A stretch of DNA of 64,000 nucleotides from Nocardia wallacei (GTDB lineage Bacteria; Actinomycetota; Actinomycetes; Mycobacteriales; Mycobacteriaceae): assembly GCF_029869545.1 (NCBI RefSeq), contig NZ_JARWQD010000281.1:1-64000 (forward strand), in the 5' to 3' direction. The notes beneath the pieces are model-generated. The model was not told the origin of the DNA and did no database searches. It worked only from the letters and a program-made list of their open reading frames with translations. How positions within the stretch are numbered: the first letter of the stretch is position 1; each line of letters begins with the position of its first letter. Below are positions 53,201 to 56,864 of this stretch, in pieces. The position numbers were made by a program, and so were the translations under genes.

Positions 53201-54447
53201 ACACGATCCGTGCAATAACGGATCCCGATGCGGCCACCTCGCAAATCGCCCAAATCAGAAGCCGGGGAAGTTCGCCGACGCACGCGCAGCGCGCTGCGGA
53301 TGGTTTCTTTCGTGAGATCGCCGACTGGGAATTGCTGGAGCAGAAATTGTCGACCGAGCCTCCGGGAACGGTCTGTGCGGTGGTGCATTGGTCCTCCGAT
53401 ACCGAGGCCTCGCCGATGGATCTCTCCCGTTCGGCCGGAACGGCAGTGTTGTCTCGTGGGCCCGGCCCGGCCGAACTCGTGTTGTACAACACCCGCGGCG
53501 ATGTCGAAAGTTCGTACACCTATGGCAGGCGCCCGGCGGATGTCGCCATTCCGCCCGGTGGAAACCGCCTGGGCGTCATCGAATACGGCCCCTCGGGCGA
53601 GGTCGTTCCCTTGTCCGGCCCGGCGGTCGTCCCACCGCTACCGGCTGCTCCGGCCGATCGGAGACCAGCGCCTTCTTCGCCATGGACGCCGGAACTGTAC
53701 ACACCCGAACGAAAGCTCCTGATTCCCCGGGTGCCGGAGGGGTTTCGTGCGGAGAATCTGGTGAAGTTCGCTCTCGCGAGCAGCGTCTCCGAGAACGGCG
53801 TGCCGGATGCGAAGACTGCTTTGAAAGTACTGCGCAGCAATCCTGAAATAATGCGCGAGTACCTCGGAATGATACTTCTGGACGATGATATCCTGACAAG
53901 GATTTCGAACAGATCCTATATTCACGATAATGGGTTCTTCAAGATTGTGATCGAGGGGCACAGCGGACTGGGGCGGCTGCGCCTACACGGCTACGATAAG
54001 GAGCGGCATGCTGCCGAGAATCCGCACTCGCACATGTGGAATTTCGCATCCGAGGTGATGTCGGGGGATCTTGAAGAAATAATGTACAAGCAGGTCTCCG
54101 GATCGCCCGTCGACCCGAGTGAAGGTCCATACACCAGGAGAGTATTCCGGGGCGGCCCCGGTGCGGGCGCTCCCGACGAGAGTGGAGTACGTTTGGCGCC
54201 GGTCGAGAAAGTCGTGCACAAACCCGGAGAGATCTACACCCGTTGGCCTACCGATATTCACTCGGTAAGTCCCCGCACGCGCAGGGTGGTCACACTCTTT
54301 CTCCAAAGTGAAGACCTGGTCGATTCGACACAGGTGTATACGCTCGGAAGCAGAGAAATGAGAACGCGTCGGACCGAGAGTGCCCCGCTCGGTCCGAGAG
54401 ACATAGAGAGCCATATCGAGGAGCTTCGCGAAATCATGAAGCCGTGA
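35266..54447 (+). CDS. 6393-aa WXG100-like multi-domain putative effector (toxin-like megaprotein)
   Basis: One uninterrupted frame of 6394 codons. The domain order, by residue, is: WXG100-like helices 1-115; Gly/Ala-rich hydrophobic segments (119-145, 246-266, 277-301) like the CpnT N-terminal channel domain; Pro/Glu linker 345-540; SecA-like ATPase 540-1135; papain-like domain with Cys1431; ADP-ribosyltransferase-like domain 1686-1910; zincin with HEFAH at 2430; helical/TPR-like region 2590-3735; duplicated unknown module (3740-4000, 4205-4460); second papain-like candidate Cys4480; M14 peptidase 4690-4960; alpha/beta hydrolase 5325-5700; deaminase 5760-5945; cupin 6155-6393. No signal peptide is present, so the N-terminus suggests type VII export. 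The ATG has only a weak SD and is probably coupled to the gene 6 bases upstream. No frameshift or change in codon style was noticed along the frame. Confidence 0.9.
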   Translation: MGESWASETLAQARGLFEGLPDGVRRPIETVVFGGDLPRADVSRMRWLAAELRGKAAAMDGHGQDAGSLLAQQDSVGALGDGVREALHLHRDGAARLRDEARLLADQAAAAANDAEKTLCVMLAFGVELAWRIIRIVAAAAAGGPAGQLAAASAVESTLVEGRAKVALMRAGLKAALERGAIKAAARRSALGPVRLPVTLGKAAALPAGVDAGVQLWQAAAGERNWAAVGPNGENPKGIDLTSILAAGISGAGGAAGGMLAGRFAPKMFPGLENRRLLLGLVHGGAGAVSGLGAAALVTGWPEHFDQVLAALLNGGFAGAVHAHAGARPGSGAAVIDGAGGFIRPDRPAAARGGDAVQPVPAPRSEDTAVVESRGSLPQKEAADRGQVTSGAVGGTPGHAEPADAGENSAGAVPEIPAATGEYRSPVEKGDGAAGGEEPGHAALSGVPLSGRATQVQQVADGAVGQEPVRARPVADSVGGGTPAATPEPVARRGIAGAEGEVPAGVSAPNHSDRPPVGESSGAEHTGDPVVEDAHPSAPERPVRSAEELGRVLAELPAADPVVRADLTAEQLLRYKSAAKDVLELYRSRSKELAAESWEQRRHVMEHGDRVESLLRYIDAMREGTGKTPRWTQVEAFLLGQESFMRQMGTAEGKTLVGGLDSLGQLSSGEPVQLPSGRWMRVHQVFTTTELLANEGVGQFAPMLCRLGYDAVRWDPANPPPEPDRPTVYFMTSGERLTAELFDRPPPGDTVTLDEADEVLVHGETVHYLSEGAREPASAVEKAEVRRVRDFLSQTLSQRVLTSADLRADPEASLATVGRLWHRNAGRPFTATETEMARAYLDVKAGRLKLNRDFQIFDRKIEILDKNGKPLSNPKVNSDSRWFGGRHKMVEAMFEKKHGVQIYSDGKGSKEVTMREVAAKYRRLQLMSGTLERTAGEIKDNFPVQGGLARVESFGRSKLVSEPDRIFLNEPEMLKDAVERVGALQAQGRPVLVIAPNDVGWKFSLMLHKADIEHTPILGRWFSEFRDNNAAEERLSSVMKHAGGQHAHEAGDGGRAKGIVTVGTPGMLGRGFDAVVGETVDQLGGLHAQMLGRSSNPDVNDQCAARPGRNGRNGSNGFSVALTDDLADNAQHSGWKVAVTHYRAGRAEHVEAVAEHAHAVAAYGEPVRGESPSAVRVAREKIEAADTKIGEAEREMRRLIPELQNDAARNAYLDRLLRADQPHAPPVASVGTDTVHPHRQQLRLAELAGLLGISAPSNALTDLDTDDDSVRELLERAHLSSAAVETLIQQLDAPAPTLVADADHLTDEQALEMLHERRNRLADHFGRKLADIAVDGAEAIRQIDRALTEAGNDLGNVLSANPADDRAPHVTPAVAREILGEAVDRHLSADGNRQPDIGSDETAIAAASHYLATAALLDLVVAIHRRTPNRCVNNAVTGVRVLTGRSIDMPSYELAGHDREDLRRIFGAPVVPVKSLDQVKESLEKRPGGITGLVYAWKDAAAEGAGEHMVLVVNDSEPGEDSKLVVIDLAASRGGNTSTDYGPKDLRNRRALLDKAVPFDTWRIKQQKFLDGLGDNRYLATIDVDHNETRSVPVAVDPQLEQDIESAFLGWPRTDADISAEPRTARLALVGNRPPDNPDPATPENRQEPYTPSTRQRDSTPLDDPAADGRSGAVGSHAAGHAESPRANGLDRLDELDYRMIAGEMPSDDRQISDPALGAICREQGFDGLPTVAAAEDLDELIAAGGREFFRGVTVPWHVDNFRRGDYFPGRSMVTAMGNGTYVTTKREVALSFYADNRPNQLIRMVLHPGARITDEDHLRAAQRAQQESIAAELGRLVALRQTREIIAREEALLDRKAVLSDLGRLAAALGYDAYRTRGSLPRHNDEYWVVLNRTALMVEGDPAPIRPARVRQAHVPDLPPGRMAQIIAGGEAESPPDVAEPQLGAEEAAAEPGEQDRMSSAATISELTRAQRELVHPASVREAINQLEKRLNRLSEQEWEQLRGTAGQQRLDGLAAWVHDRLLLEDDLQRATAFTAADTPDAELNTSVAERRTRLSQELDRILGRTASNDESDSAGDGLERLAATTETATAAGRLVAVLADYRYRSEQQRGPMDSTVTDVEALVERPGVISELVTYSNGVRYIRETYDDAEHAVEEWAKALIGYAAIKAPIAEATLLAPEYNILYRKLRPDESSRDLRAADMLGIFQAVNGETSPFSSVFVRRIDGRIVWQDHHVGRQDIVAIGRRVAYLRDSPATALPEPLDGVVSKTFSNAMFGLRQLAEHADNPLHRAGLDVDTQTKSRMIAKFGLEHPYIELLGFESPYIPVAVIDEILGKLNELLARYAYAPGFRNLMTNIRRLRVDFLSGPRVQAQITGEFDVDGNSDTRSEISFNIRHLADRDAALAGAVSSAARGYRPVGSGRPYADNVAHEFAHAIDKATGWQLSEDLPSVMQESYVKLRERGLTETYEEWLGRLPHQAEAGDLEPLAVGFVDAENNGIVIGTPQWVIHEFVTQLRPPEIPPGLRVDLPAAVGGSAAFVGGLLQGPIDPSPMDAQPPDRPPTYYQLVERARQLAAEHPDVCELKPAAEYSSAGAEEWRAWATGLNDATARDLLDRYRTRATEHLEEFRRGEPPPIGEMLSAGRELNALVQDRIRRLLKAMPKLPQSRPAQEEMVALVHDAMARLSELEDLYAAAGAVVELVGALPAGPGTRWAAGEPGYTEFLQSLPSHLGRTTLALSELASAPTFDALWDEKLPTVFRHVADLSLYFRPEALPDGTDWSKQVDRYMAQGVHGDFDPALVSALRAVSADKASAARERAEPDDIFAPESPLRQLNTAAGYYLTRTRDVETALALLRRIDAALKPATERLGPSHPAVQAARAVRRLRTELADALAAEPDYAVAEIMRARGLSALGSESAEQSVIATAARSLGWRHPIGAMPELGEQVSAELYRAATTRIERSDVELSRLATARGMEPSRLSPGSPELVERVAEFDSTAQELVDLIADAATPGTETPSEESKEPHRDRNRLRQSVTELILSRPSGPQRLTRVMDRLERGLRLVDRDAWRGLTGDSGAARLRRLPGWIARGVLLDADMHADDSADPARQAELNLRRSAHEAELADLLGLAAPVPESGRDHPAWSDPLAESRLLGESVPRSAAIGRVIDAAIRYLEAGQLVGIPGRLIGDGMEVARLRGEEIRRELLEIESGRNRQWHRRAELELEHAQCRERYQRLLLQLAAAPFGIDVAHCAPTELMRRIERLRTETRRPTRGLAELIAVYDDHVAALADVEALSVGSDATSSGSPKSAARQEVSNTAGVDELLDMLDVMTPERRRRARWAELCGVPPAEVRSAIAGLRREFADLGRILVSELVRTEVIPRGTPLNRGWVQRADAAWESEQRLTPEGPLVRARHNELRRWRDRARRYRMLSHLLDSVEECERLDREYVARSGRFRSVRNSAVVRPEARSRAGWIPVGDARVLAPDDHPGARDRGRRIAAAADRRRRAYDAAVRGAALIGVEHPDQLRVEQLREAVERMVDWSDDFRDPSNPHRSKEDRAHAAHVVDVGATTVAYAILCSYAQAEERAARTEAARDTARELLQREVVDRQGGRFLAWCVAVVEKDSAPPEVFVAAPAAGLDDALAALDSDDRDDLTSRAARFHYEQIVVDENGRAYAHQVHPTEVSGNQPDAPERTGHEVAEIVTATKTSPPATSASQPDGSEESVVGLPDRVIRDTARAEVDRQLRKWRDAGLHGERITDQVAFLPGADGGTLVVVASRDRHRRALLDAAATDSKFAGALWRPKFEKRYLEVFAGPRGPAVMKVSSARAEGPYRHPTVPEIEGILLDEYRRFRRLGLIELGFADWLAGLGDHVFDARAATGEGQADAARGRLKQDGTLSTFGLAVAAAKSTVDSDLPHPTAVLVRAVTRQFPLPGPAVEDDPDGGGLVLRAPIDLGGICPTVELRDNGDGWRIAPPSGRAHASDGLSRWFRGMTDLDPNRLLRRIQQAVGAESESAAPQPVWQLSIPRVVGGLVDIRRENDEWRVYPGNGSLAASLSDTRDSDLTRLAWRVTQRAEADAVYGEMSGKIEIPLSQEDGKRYLELRAAADEAAAKVRRWRAENAAHLEMDSRERLGESVAADREALADEWGIEPLGLESIPLVGDPAARRADILRRESDLRALAELAGRRLALAATMSRAIRACDGFITGPVVAAILENRGGGGRKLTDGVGYEPDASGGVLIVAAPAGGHVRALSELAATDSKFAGALWRDDLEKLYLRVTKSDRRIEATVITADEAEGPNREHNGDEVRRHLLDHFLTYRAAGAVDLGFRSWLEQLGPEAFDGVTHRTLAEPRYLLWWGSRMMRSGAQLPQFHPARVLHRLHTRQIPVPSQPMPGSEGQASRVASRKVTLGPTTAVVSLEQHEGRWRVASNDRSWAGAVLAQHFPDLAADSDLELIARIAALVTESAASDMHHTVSTKAPKTCFVTAARAATEGPGPRPRIDIPEDLGEIPLEGVKGRDAARWAGANWRAFENPEAIVAHVRRTGGTVVGAVGYRSFDPNEAENVGAHAFTVKMVGAVVVVEEQVSLLDDGRVVTDKRTVRGDAAVDVWVAHLSATAGEGATFHGLAFKANGKPEHPLRPTDEPVGLPGLEFPLSPLGERPPGREPPETGPVPADEDLFPDISRVLDRLPSRPRRYHELVARARQLAAEHPDVCELRPVLDEDGAPISTRRGIPMEQFVVHPYSGSKAAPHVYWGLIHSNEYWSSGTIEGLMDYAVTEPGARTRKRVFLLGLDPDGAMLAEGFAGLSPLPYEWAIRTFYRQTGDEQPEWTFGSVPEMPETRALMAMIREQPEMLFSLHNLDIGFPWVGTTREVPGLADTVAAAGRLSRMTGAEPIYDMPGARVIATGVLEIPEDLVWHKIADYARRQGATLPTVVVIEAPMWQAGRFPELPLAEAADIVERRLAPLDDLAAKLPVAPSSNVYRSARSFIDIGRWFVEHWRAEPEMPNHPIWSRVIVLRAAGLLWQYANELLDTDPADTVYGAVERELDRLLRSWVREFEDTYEITPGSYRDTVAYQMRVCLAAVGSTHLDTVAPRKTGPTSELAGHLVARRDDVLSRAQDARAWLAQQIAVTAKLRDWVEVAIRRSAQELEVGRAEDPPWLQRGNLADQARELRHRVAALGSAAPDDLVARSARFAKALADIDHRQRLIARAADLGKQYGVIGDLIIELGQVSGERRFGELDTTVRNLVADLERRRTAIEEEISPESHGVATSPPGARPDLMGVLPVDHGVTGEQERRADAALRAGKFAGAGKLRLPQTAEMLSRTGELATARASWWQGLAERPLPERRLSPVQEALIQRYPHQVGNAEGLPVWVRDMANRLSITRDLEAFVARRPEGRGFRWLRTVLSEDERRQFDNLIHTRNHLAYMESEARKLPDRPPVQVLSYDAAAYGGKGRAVVVLGDGDSARSVSWHVPGTTTTVRSLADQFKGARNHYVETRRADPALSVAAVVWIGYDAPTGPLKTGFVKAASPRRARIAHEGFLRDLLAFDAMRAFADPDNLPCNHVRPHSYGCVLVCLALGTGQLAGHVDSVVLFGSPGMPSTTVADSGIPAENYYAASSWRDDVTLWGGDQPESMSRYVDRLARILGLGHGVDPAGVADIRRIAAEFPDTEAFASGADVHRGYLAYTGPGRPTESLAQSTRIAAGQGHTIVPVEHRRAAPEQSLVRRSVGTRPLDPEQGRYDDGTSDTRAPGPEAGKNPSTPWARRKARFLVTGPDNAGVALDRSPDLMSLARTHADEVIRESEIFGLRPQSVSSVVYDRRTGEVFFGENNTHYVGDPPDMKIRMGAPKPFHPLLEERTPTESLEEWPAANCAETHAANKALWNASLPESLSIHKRSEPPALSDFAYSTIRTMTGKPYPSCRYCQVFLGGATEVLTPGPQEGLFIGEGAGDALRVTASPPRSLPFDQVAGGSTGLQRALDTIRAITDPDAATSQIAQIRSRGSSPTHAQRAADGFFREIADWELLEQKLSTEPPGTVCAVVHWSSDTEASPMDLSRSAGTAVLSRGPGPAELVLYNTRGDVESSYTYGRRPADVAIPPGGNRLGVIEYGPSGEVVPLSGPAVVPPLPAAPADRRPAPSSPWTPELYTPERKLLIPRVPEGFRAENLVKFALASSVSENGVPDAKTALKVLRSNPEIMREYLGMILLDDDILTRISNRSYIHDNGFFKIVIEGHSGLGRLRLHGYDKERHAAENPHSHMWNFASEVMSGDLEEIMYKQVSGSPVDPSEGPYTRRVFRGGPGAGAPDESGVRLAPVEKVVHKPGEIYTRWPTDIHSVSPRTRRVVTLFLQSEDLVDSTQVYTLGSREMRTRRTESAPLGPRDIESHIEELREIMKP
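36883..38670 (+). other. SecA-like DEAD motor core within the giant protein (residues about 540-1135)
   Basis: SecA motifs occur in order. Walker A is RQMGTAEGKTLVGG (K654; SecA: EMKTGEGKT). Next come VFTTTELLANEG (SecA: VVTVNDYLA) and DEAD box D754-EAD. The SecA-type IVRD-like segment is RDFQIFDRKIEILD, followed by RWFGGRHKMVEAMF with GVQI. Motif III is LMSGTLERT (927-933). NBD2 has FLNEPEMLKDAVERV and GRPVLVIAPNDVGWKFSLML. Finally come VTVGTPGMLGRGFD (1061-1073) and the arginine-finger motif QCAARPGRNGRNGS (R1106, R1109). The ATPase appears intact. The scaffold, wing and C-terminal zinc parts of true SecA are not evident. Confidence 0.85.
39463..40100 (+). other. Papain-like (Tox-PL) domain 1, Cys1431/His1508/Asp1528
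   Basis: The segment TPNRCVNNAVTGVRVLTGRS places a nucleophile Cys at the start of a helix. It is followed by GEHMVLVVND (His1508) and VVIDLAASRGG (Asp1528). Order, spacing and strand context match the papain-like fold toxins (Tox-PL), which act as peptidases or protein deamidases. All three triad residues are present. Confidence 0.7.
40321..40995 (+). other. Candidate ADP-ribosyltransferase domain (residues about 1686-1910)
   Basis: FFRGVTVPWH gives a candidate NAD-binding Arg1751. GNGTYVTTKREVALSFYA is the strand-turn where ARTs carry the STS-like motif. NDEYWVVLNRTAL ends the domain with a candidate catalytic Glu1887. Spacing and the final beta-strand fit polymorphic-toxin ARTs. Assignment rests on motif shape only. 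Confidence 0.5.
41593..42915 (+). other. Zincin metallopeptidase-like domain with HEFAH (residues about 2110-2550)
   Basis: DNVAHEFAHAIDKATGW gives H2430-E2431-x-x-H2434, the zinc-binding motif. It is preceded by beta-strands (SEISFNIRHLA) and followed by a long helical tail with PQWVIHEFVTQL. The domain resembles anthrax-lethal-factor-like zincins of polymorphic toxins. It is the intact counterpart of the dead copy in the 533-aa upstream protein. Confidence 0.75.
46483..48645 (+). repeat. Duplicated module of about 250 residues (3740-4000 and 4205-4460)
   Basis: Both copies contain the identical undecapeptide TDSKFAGALWR (from T3789 and T4256, 467 residues apart). Both also share LEKLYLRV/FEKRYLEVF, LGFRSWLEQLG/LGFADWLAGLG, the pattern HPxxVLxRxxTRQxPxP, and a WRVASN/WRIAPP strand near the end. 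The fold is not recognised. Confidence 0.7.
48661..49185 (+). other. Second papain-like candidate domain (Cys4480, His4565)
   Basis: APKTCFVTAARAATEG has a Cys at a helix start. About 85 residues later VGAHAFTVKMVGAVVVVEEQ supplies a His on a strand, as in Tox-PL domains. The third residue is unclear because VVVEEQ occupies the usual Asp strand. Confidence 0.45.
49333..50145 (+). other. M14 (zinc carboxypeptidase)-like domain (residues about 4690-4960)
   Basis: GLIHSNEYWSSGTIEGLM gives the HxxE zinc pair H4755/E4758, FSLHNLD gives the third ligand H4855, and TVVVIEAPMW gives the candidate catalytic Glu4935. All four M14 active-site positions are in the expected order and spacing. Confidence 0.75.
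51238..52365 (+). other. DUF1023-like alpha/beta hydrolase domain (residues about 5325-5700)
   Basis: The domain resembles the DUF1023 hydrolases of actinobacteria. The strand AVVWIGYDAPTG precedes the nucleophile elbow HVRPHSYGCVLVCLAL (Ser5568), then VVLFGSPGMP, and ASGADVHRGYLAY supplies a candidate His. In many homologues the elbow is GHSYGS; here it is PHSYGC. Confidence 0.7.
52543..53100 (+). other. YwqJ-type nucleotide/nucleic-acid deaminase-like domain (residues about 5760-5945)
   Basis: AANCAETHAANKALWN supplies the zinc Cys5871 and proton-shuttle Glu5873 (C-A-E). KPYPSCRYCQVFL supplies the CxxC pair Cys5920/Cys5923. This is the signature of toxin deaminases of the YwqJ type. The preceding strand pair SVVYDRRTGEVFFGEN fits the fold. 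Confidence 0.75.
53728..54447 (+). other. C-terminal cupin-fold domain (residues about 6155-6393)
   Basis: GFFKIVIEGHSGLGRLRLHG leads into NPHSHMWNFASEVMSGDLEE, giving the cupin motif-1 ligands H6254, H6256 and E6263. KPGEIYTRWPTDIHSV gives the motif-2 His6332. The pattern resembles cysteine-dioxygenase-like cupins. A cupin at the end of a toxin-like protein is unusual. Confidence 0.6.
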
Positions 54448-54492
54448 GGCGAGACACCCAACCTTTCCCGCCCGCCGACGGTCTACACAGCC

Positions 54493-56442
54493 ATGGAACA
54501 GCGAGTACTGGACGGCGTCGAGCTGCACGAGTCCGTGGTGGTGGCGTTGCGCACCGCCGGGTCACGGGTGCCACGGCGGCCTGTCGACACTCGTGACCTG
54601 CTGGTGGCGTTGATGCGGGCCGATACGGCGGGGGCGTGGGATCGGGTGTGGCTGCACTGCGGCGATCCCGACGGCATCGCCGGGAAGGTGGTGCTGGACG
54701 CGGCCAATGGAAGCTCCGCTAGCTGGGAGGATGTGCCGCTGACCGACAGCTGCGCAACGGCCCTCGATATCGCGGGGCGGCTGGCCCACCGCTACAACCT
54801 TCGGCCGCTGCCGGTCGGAGTGTTGGCGCTGGCCCTGGTCGCGGACGAAAGTTCCGCCGCCGCACGGGCTCTCGACGGCCTGGAACGCGCCGAACTGCTG
54901 CGCCTGCTGCAGTCCGACGTCCTGGGTCTGCCGCTGGGCGGGATCGAGACCACACTGCCGCGGCTCGTGGCGGAGGCCCGCCGACCGCACCATGCCCAGC
55001 GGCAGGCTCCGGTACGAAACTCCTTTTCTCCTGCGCCGCAACGCGTTTGGTATTGCACCCACTGCGGCGGCACGCCCGCCGTACCGGTCACCATCTACGG
55101 CCATCGCGGTCTGGTGCTGTGGATGAGGTTCCTGCGCAGGTCCGGTCCCTTCTGCCGCGACTGCGGACTCGCGATCTATCGGCAGATGACGCTGGAGAAT
55201 GTGTGGCGGGGCTGGTGGGGGCCGTTCTCGGTGTTCATCAACGCCGTGACCATGCTGTTCAACCTGCTGACCTATCGGGACATCACCAAGCTGCCGCCGC
55301 CGATTCCGGGTATGCCGGGTCGGCCGATGTCGCCGGGTAAACCCCTGTTCCGCAGACCCGTCGCCTTCGGGTTCCTTATTCCGGCCGTGCTGTCGGTGTC
55401 GGCCACGGCACTCGTCGTCACCAGCGGAGTGCTCGATGAGATCGGCCGGGAGCGCGCACCGACGGCCTCGGCCGAGGTGCTGGCGAGCGACGCCGCCCTG
55501 GGCGACGGGTGCGCCCGGCAACGCACCTATTTCACCCGGGCCGACGCCTACGCGGGCAGTGGCCCGCACCCGGTTGCCGTGTTCCGAAACGACGAGATGG
55601 GGAACGTCGACCCGGTGGACAAATCCAAGTGGGACTCGCAGCGGGCGCGGCAGTGGATGGGTGTCGACGCCGAGCGATATCAGCTGATCGTCTGCCTGGG
55701 ATCGGCCCGTGACGGAGAGCGGTTGGGGCACTGCACATTCCAGAGCCGCACCATCCCGCTGCATCGAGGGATCTATGACGCCACCGTGTATGAAGCGCGT
55801 ACCGGGGCCAAGGTGGGCAGCGCCCAGCTGCGCGGATCCAGCAGAACCGACGGATGCCCCTACTTCGTGGTCCTCCCCGCCGGAGCGAGCCTGCACACCG
55901 AGCCCGACCTCGCCGAAATCCAACGGGCGCTGGGCAAGTACGTCGATCGCGCGATGCCCGGCAAGGCGGCACCGGCGACCAAGGATCTCACCGGCCTGTG
56001 CCACGCCCTGTCCACCCGGATGCCGGACCGCGAGCAGCTCGGGCCCATGGGACCCGTCACCCGTCCCACCGATACCCCCGTTCAGCAGTCCTGCAATTGG
56101 TCGACCGGCGCCAGATTCGTCACCGTCGATGTGAAGGCGCACGCCGGATATGGCGGTGCCGGATCGCAGGCCGCCGATGCCGCCCGCATGCACTTTCAAA
56201 CCGCGACCACAATGATGCGCGACCCGCAATACGGTGCGGGCGCACAGAATATGCCCGGCCTGGGAGAACAGGCAGCGGTCACGCAGTCGCGGCAGTACAG
56301 CAACCCCGGAGCCACGGTGGCGGTGCTGTCCGGCGATGTGACCGTCGAAGTCACCTGGACCGGCCGCGGACTGCCCTACGGTGCCGCCAGGGACCAGGCG
56401 GTCACGGTGGCGCGCACAGCACTCGGGCTGGCGGGGAAATGA
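54493..56442 (+). CDS. Membrane protein: Clp-N-like region, zinc ribbon, TM helices and DUF3558-like domain
   Basis: A 649-aa protein. Residues 1-150 resemble a Clp N-terminal (R) domain (VDTRDLLVALMRADTAGAW, PLPVGVLALALVADE). A zinc ribbon follows (WYCTHCGG ... FCRDCGLAIYRQM, about 185-230), then a hydrophobic stretch WWGPFSVFINAVTMLFNLL and a clear TM helix (VAFGFLIPAVLSVSATALVV, about 290-310). The exported part ends in a DUF3558-like domain (LCHALSTRMPDREQLG, QQSCNWSTGARFVTVDVKAH). It starts 45 bp after the giant gene on the same strand and is probably the last gene of that operon. A receptor, immunity or export-accessory role is possible. ATG 54493 is the only start near the beginning of the frame. 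Confidence 0.65.
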   Translation: MEQRVLDGVELHESVVVALRTAGSRVPRRPVDTRDLLVALMRADTAGAWDRVWLHCGDPDGIAGKVVLDAANGSSASWEDVPLTDSCATALDIAGRLAHRYNLRPLPVGVLALALVADESSAAARALDGLERAELLRLLQSDVLGLPLGGIETTLPRLVAEARRPHHAQRQAPVRNSFSPAPQRVWYCTHCGGTPAVPVTIYGHRGLVLWMRFLRRSGPFCRDCGLAIYRQMTLENVWRGWWGPFSVFINAVTMLFNLLTYRDITKLPPPIPGMPGRPMSPGKPLFRRPVAFGFLIPAVLSVSATALVVTSGVLDEIGRERAPTASAEVLASDAALGDGCARQRTYFTRADAYAGSGPHPVAVFRNDEMGNVDPVDKSKWDSQRARQWMGVDAERYQLIVCLGSARDGERLGHCTFQSRTIPLHRGIYDATVYEARTGAKVGSAQLRGSSRTDGCPYFVVLPAGASLHTEPDLAEIQRALGKYVDRAMPGKAAPATKDLTGLCHALSTRMPDREQLGPMGPVTRPTDTPVQQSCNWSTGARFVTVDVKAHAGYGGAGSQAADAARMHFQTATTMMRDPQYGAGAQNMPGLGEQAAVTQSRQYSNPGATVAVLSGDVTVEVTWTGRGLPYGAARDQAVTVARTALGLAGK

Positions 56443-56526
56443 CCGATGAAATACGGATGACAACGCGTACCTAGATAGCGATCCTGGCCAATCGAAAGCC
56501 CAGGACTCAATAGAAATGAGAGAACG

Positions 56527-56760
56527 ATGCTTCCTACGCAGGGTATTTCGGTTCGTGTCGCCGCGGCGACCGCAGTGCTGGCCACAGTCTTGCTGACCGG
56601 GGCCGGTACGGCCGCCGCGGCGGAGCCCGATCGGCACACCGAGCCGACCTCTGTCGCACCGCGAGGCCCGGAAAGCCTGCTGCACCAGTTCGTCACCGGG
56701 ATCATCGGTGCCACCGGCAGCCAATGCAGTTTCGACACACGCCCGGACTGTGGCAAATAA
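56527..56760 (+). CDS. Small secreted protein
   Basis: A 77-aa protein with a Sec signal peptide (VRVAAATAVLATVLLTGAG, cleavage at AAAA-EP) leaving a mature peptide of about 45 residues with two Cys (SQCSFDTRPDCGK at the C-terminus), which could form one disulfide. No family is recognised. ATG 56527 follows a purine-rich GAGAGAA. It is 84 bp downstream of the zinc-ribbon gene and could be a separate unit. Confidence 0.6.
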   Translation: MLPTQGISVRVAAATAVLATVLLTGAGTAAAAEPDRHTEPTSVAPRGPESLLHQFVTGIIGATGSQCSFDTRPDCGK

Positions 56761-56864
56761 CGAGATGCAGCAAACCCCGGAGCGTCAGCCGCGCCGATGA
56801 GTTCGGGTGCGGCGCTGCGTCTACGCCAATGAATCGGAAACCCGACGAAGAACGGATATTGCAC

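Noticed and set aside
35266..54447. Giant NRPS or PKS gene
   Set aside because: No adenylation, condensation, ketosynthase, acyltransferase or carrier-protein motifs occur anywhere in the 6393 residues.
33658..54447. Full type VII secretion locus
   Set aside because: No EccB, EccC, EccD, EccE, MycP or stand-alone Esx pair is encoded in the window; only WXG100-like substrates are seen.
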